DNA from: RGIG3009 sp045596745
GTDB lineage: Bacteria; Bacillota; Clostridia; Oscillospirales; Acutalibacteraceae
DNA length: 8,139 bases
Reading direction: 5' to 3'
NCBI GenBank assembly: GCA_045596745.1
Contig: JAZODA010000058.1
Location: forward strand, 1 to 8,139
Each line of letters opens with the position of its first letter. The first letter of the stretch is position 1. Position numbers and translations under genes: made by a program. Shown here in pieces: positions 6,248-8,139 of this stretch. The notes below the pieces were generated by a model that saw only the letters and a program-made list of their open reading frames with translations, did no database searches and had not been told where the DNA came from.

Positions 6248-6276
6248 AGTATATCATATCCGCAGTAAAATGAAAA
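6248..6276 (-). promoter_or_regulatory. Candidate promoter of the FTR-like/trxA operon
   Basis: On the minus strand, TTTTCA (6271-6276) and TATACT (6248-6253) are 17 bases apart. The leader would be only about ten bases, placing the transcript start at the edge of the ribosome binding site. It is the best promoter match in the gap, but the short leader lowers confidence. Confidence 0.6.
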
Positions 6277-6280
6277 CTGC
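6262..6280. promoter_or_regulatory. Inverted repeat GCAGT-N9-ACTGC over the FTR/trxA -35 region
   Basis: Perfect five-base arms, GCAGT and ACTGC, flank an A-rich nine-base centre and cover the predicted -35 (6271-6276) of the FTR-like/trxA promoter. It could be a repressor site. On the plus strand it is followed by TTTTTT, so a weak hairpin-plus-T-run is also possible, but no plus-strand gene ends here. Confidence 0.3.
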
Positions 6281-6292
6281 TTTTTTGTGATT

Positions 6293-6308
6293 TTTATACT
6301 TGTATAAA
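6293..6308. promoter_or_regulatory. Perfect 16-base palindrome over the valS -35 region (candidate operator)
   Basis: TTTATAC-TT-GTATAAA: seven-base arms that are exact reverse complements with a two-base centre. It covers the predicted valS -35 (6300-6305) and lies about 17 bases beyond the -35 of the opposing promoter, so a bound dimeric regulator could affect both directions. The sequence is AT-rich, so chance is not excluded. I do not recognise the regulator. Confidence 0.45.
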
Positions 6309-6328
6309 TAAAAAAGGCGTGATATAAT
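6300..6328 (+). promoter_or_regulatory. Sigma-A-like promoter of valS
   Basis: -35 TTGTAT (6300-6305) and a perfect -10 TATAAT (6323-6328) are separated by 17 bases. The transcript would start near 6335 and have a leader of only about 27 bases. A small inverted repeat, GACA-TATAT-TGTC (6332-6344), sits at the predicted start. The leader has no room for a T-box. Confidence 0.75.
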
Positions 6329-6361
6329 TTTGACATATATTGTCTTGTGGAGGATGGCATT

Positions 6362-8139
6362 ATGTCGACGAACAAAGAACTTGCCAAAACTTACGAACCG
6401 CGCGAGGTGGAGGACCGCATCTACCAATTCTGGGTAGACGGCCGTTGGTTCCACGCCGAGCCGGATCCCGATAAAACGCCCTACACAATTGTTATCCCGC
6501 CCCCGAACATCACGGGTCAGCTGCATATGGGCCATGCCCTGGATAACACGCTGCAGGACATCCTGATTCGCTTCAAGCGCATGCAGGGCTTTGCCACGCT
6601 GTGGCTGCCCGGCACCGACCACGCCTCCATCGCCACCGAGGCGAAGGTTGTGGAAGCGATGCGCAAGGACGGCGTGACCAAGGATATGCTGGGTCGCGAC
6701 GGCTTCCTGGAGCGCGCCTGGGCGTGGAAGAACCAGTACGGCAACCGCATTGTCAGCCAGCTGAAGAAGCTCGGCTCGAGCTGTGACTGGGAACGTGAAC
6801 GCTTCACGATGGACGAAGGCTGCTCCAAGGCGGTGCGCGAGGTGTTCGTGCGCCTGTACGAGGAAGGTCTCATCTATCGCGGCAACCGTATGGTCAACTG
6901 GTGTCCGCATTGCCACACCTCCATTTCGGATGCCGAGGTGGAATACGAAGAGCGTGACGGCCACTTCTGGCACCTGCTGTACACCGTCAAAGAAACCGGT
7001 GAACAGCTGGAACTCGCCACCACCCGTCCCGAAACCATGCTGGGCGATACTGCGGTGGCTATCAACGCTGAAGACCCGCGCTATGCGCATCTGCACGGCT
7101 GCCACGTGATTTTGCCGCTGGTCGGTCGCGAGCTGCCCATCGTCTGCGATGAGCACGCCGATATGACCAAGGGTACCGGTGTTGTGAAAATCACCCCTGC
7201 CCACGACCCCAACGACTTCGAAGTGGGTCGCCGTCACGATTTGCCGATCATCCGCGTGTTCACCTACGACGGTCTGATGACCGGTGCTGCCGACAAGGCG
7301 ATTGCCGACGAGCTGCGTGCTTCCGGCAAGGTCGTTGCGGACGAGCCCGAAGTGTTTGATTGCGGCAAGTATGCCGGTATGACCACCGCCGAAGCTCGCC
7401 GTGCGATTCTGGAAGATCTCGAAGCCGGTGGCTATCTGAAAGAGACCGAGCCGCATCGTCACGATGTCGGTACGTGCTACCGCTGCCACTCCACCATCGA
7501 GCCGATGGTGTCCAAGCAGTGGTTCGTCAAGATGGAGCCGCTCGCCGGTCCCGCTATCGAATCGGTGGAAAAGGGCGAAATCCGCTTTGTGCCGGAGCGC
7601 TTCACCAAGAACTATATGAACTGGATGCGCGGCACCCGTGACTGGTGTATTTCCCGTCAGCTGTGGTGGGGTCATCAGATTCCCGCCTGGTACTGCGACG
7701 ATTGCGGCGCTACGGTTGTTTCCAAGGAGGATCCCACCACTTGCCCGCACTGCGGCGGCAAGCTGACGCAGGATCCCGACACGCTGGATACCTGGTTCTC
7801 CTCGGCACTGTGGCCGTTCAGCACGATGGGCTGGCCCGACACCGAGAGCGAGGATTATAAGTACTTCTACCCCACCAACACGTTGGTGACGGGTTACGAC
7901 ATCATCGGTTTCTGGGTAAGCCGTATGATTTTCTCGGGTCTCGCCTACACCGGCAAAGCACCGTTCAGCACGGTGCTGATTCACGGCCTGGTGCGTGTCT
8001 CGCAGGGTCGCAAGATGTCCAAGTCGCTGGGCAACGGTATCGACCCGCTGGAGATTATCGACCAGTACGGCGCGGACGCTCTGCGCTTTATGCTGGCAAC
8101 CGGTAACAGCCCCGGAAACGATATGCGTTTCATGAACGA
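6362..8139 (+). CDS. valS: Valyl-tRNA synthetase, partial (C-terminus beyond right edge)
   Basis: Class I synthetase that charges tRNA-Val and edits mischarged threonine. The 592 complete codons in the window cover the Rossmann core and the CP1 editing domain; the anticodon-binding domain and C-terminal coiled coil lie beyond base 8139. Seen: PPPNITGQLHMGHAL (46-60) with the HIGH motif as HMGH (55-58); GTDHASIATE; the editing-domain TTRPETMLGD (220-229) and the TPAHDPNDF block with its conserved aspartate (about 279-286); paired-cysteine zinc-type motifs WCPHC, CYRC, YCDDC and CPHC; DTWFSSALWPFSTMGWP; and KMSKS at 551-555. The ATG at 6362 has GGAGG eight bases before it. The gene is transcribed away from the FTR-like/trxA operon and has its own promoter. 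Nothing is broken. The motif set, especially PPPNITG followed by HMGHAL and the DTWFSSALWP block, fits ValRS better than IleRS or LeuRS. Confidence 0.97.
   Translation, partial: MSTNKELAKTYEPREVEDRIYQFWVDGRWFHAEPDPDKTPYTIVIPPPNITGQLHMGHALDNTLQDILIRFKRMQGFATLWLPGTDHASIATEAKVVEAMRKDGVTKDMLGRDGFLERAWAWKNQYGNRIVSQLKKLGSSCDWERERFTMDEGCSKAVREVFVRLYEEGLIYRGNRMVNWCPHCHTSISDAEVEYEERDGHFWHLLYTVKETGEQLELATTRPETMLGDTAVAINAEDPRYAHLHGCHVILPLVGRELPIVCDEHADMTKGTGVVKITPAHDPNDFEVGRRHDLPIIRVFTYDGLMTGAADKAIADELRASGKVVADEPEVFDCGKYAGMTTAEARRAILEDLEAGGYLKETEPHRHDVGTCYRCHSTIEPMVSKQWFVKMEPLAGPAIESVEKGEIRFVPERFTKNYMNWMRGTRDWCISRQLWWGHQIPAWYCDDCGATVVSKEDPTTCPHCGGKLTQDPDTLDTWFSSALWPFSTMGWPDTESEDYKYFYPTNTLVTGYDIIGFWVSRMIFSGLAYTGKAPFSTVLIHGLVRVSQGRKMSKSLGNGIDPLEIIDQYGADALRFMLATGNSPGNDMRFMN

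Noticed and set aside
6254..7984. A 576-residue open frame on the minus strand opposite valS
   Set aside because: It lies wholly antisense to a gene with unmistakable ValRS motifs. It is rich in His, Gly, Val and Ala, as antisense frames of GC-rich codons are, shows no recognisable domain, and has no convincing ribosome site.

Overview
The window reads as chromosomal DNA from a Gram-positive anaerobe of the class Clostridia, most like an Oscillospirales/Ruminococcaceae gut-type genome. This is an inference from strong GGAGG-type ribosome binding sites, sigma-A-like promoters, a short ferredoxin-thioredoxin-reductase-type protein beside thioredoxin, and the style of the ECF sigma/membrane anti-sigma pair. 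No single gene fixes the species. There are no tRNAs, rRNAs, insertion sequences, CRISPR repeats or phage genes. All genes but the last lie on the minus strand.

From right to left along the minus strand there are four transcription blocks. (a) 6231-5693: a 68-residue FTR-like iron-sulfur disulfide reductase followed by thioredoxin, ending at a clear terminator (about 5652-5687). (b) 5531-4335: a 12-helix MFS transporter resembling the organophosphate/phosphate antiporter (OPA) group, with its own promoter. (c) 4215-1998: a COG1478-type F420-0:glutamate-ligase-like protein, then a GMP synthetase that consists only of the ATP-pyrophosphatase and dimerisation parts. This pair has a good promoter (4289-4317) and a strong terminator (1940-1990). 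(d) 1808 to beyond the left edge: an ECF sigma factor overlapping, by ATGA, a membrane-anchored anti-sigma-like protein that runs off the window at base 1. On the plus strand a single divergent gene, valS, starts at 6362 and runs off the right edge.

Most of the window is housekeeping: GMP synthesis, thioredoxin redox control and tRNA charging. The points worth a second look are: the stand-alone GMP synthetase ATPase subunit with no glutaminase domain or neighbour; its tight pairing with an F420-ligase-family protein in a lineage not generally known for F420; the FTR-thioredoxin pair, which suggests ferredoxin-driven disulfide reduction; the ECF/anti-sigma pair in visibly AT-richer DNA; and a short valS leader with no room for a T-box but with a perfect palindrome over its promoter. 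I do not see a clearly new multi-gene system. The guaA/COG1478 pair is the best candidate for undescribed biology.
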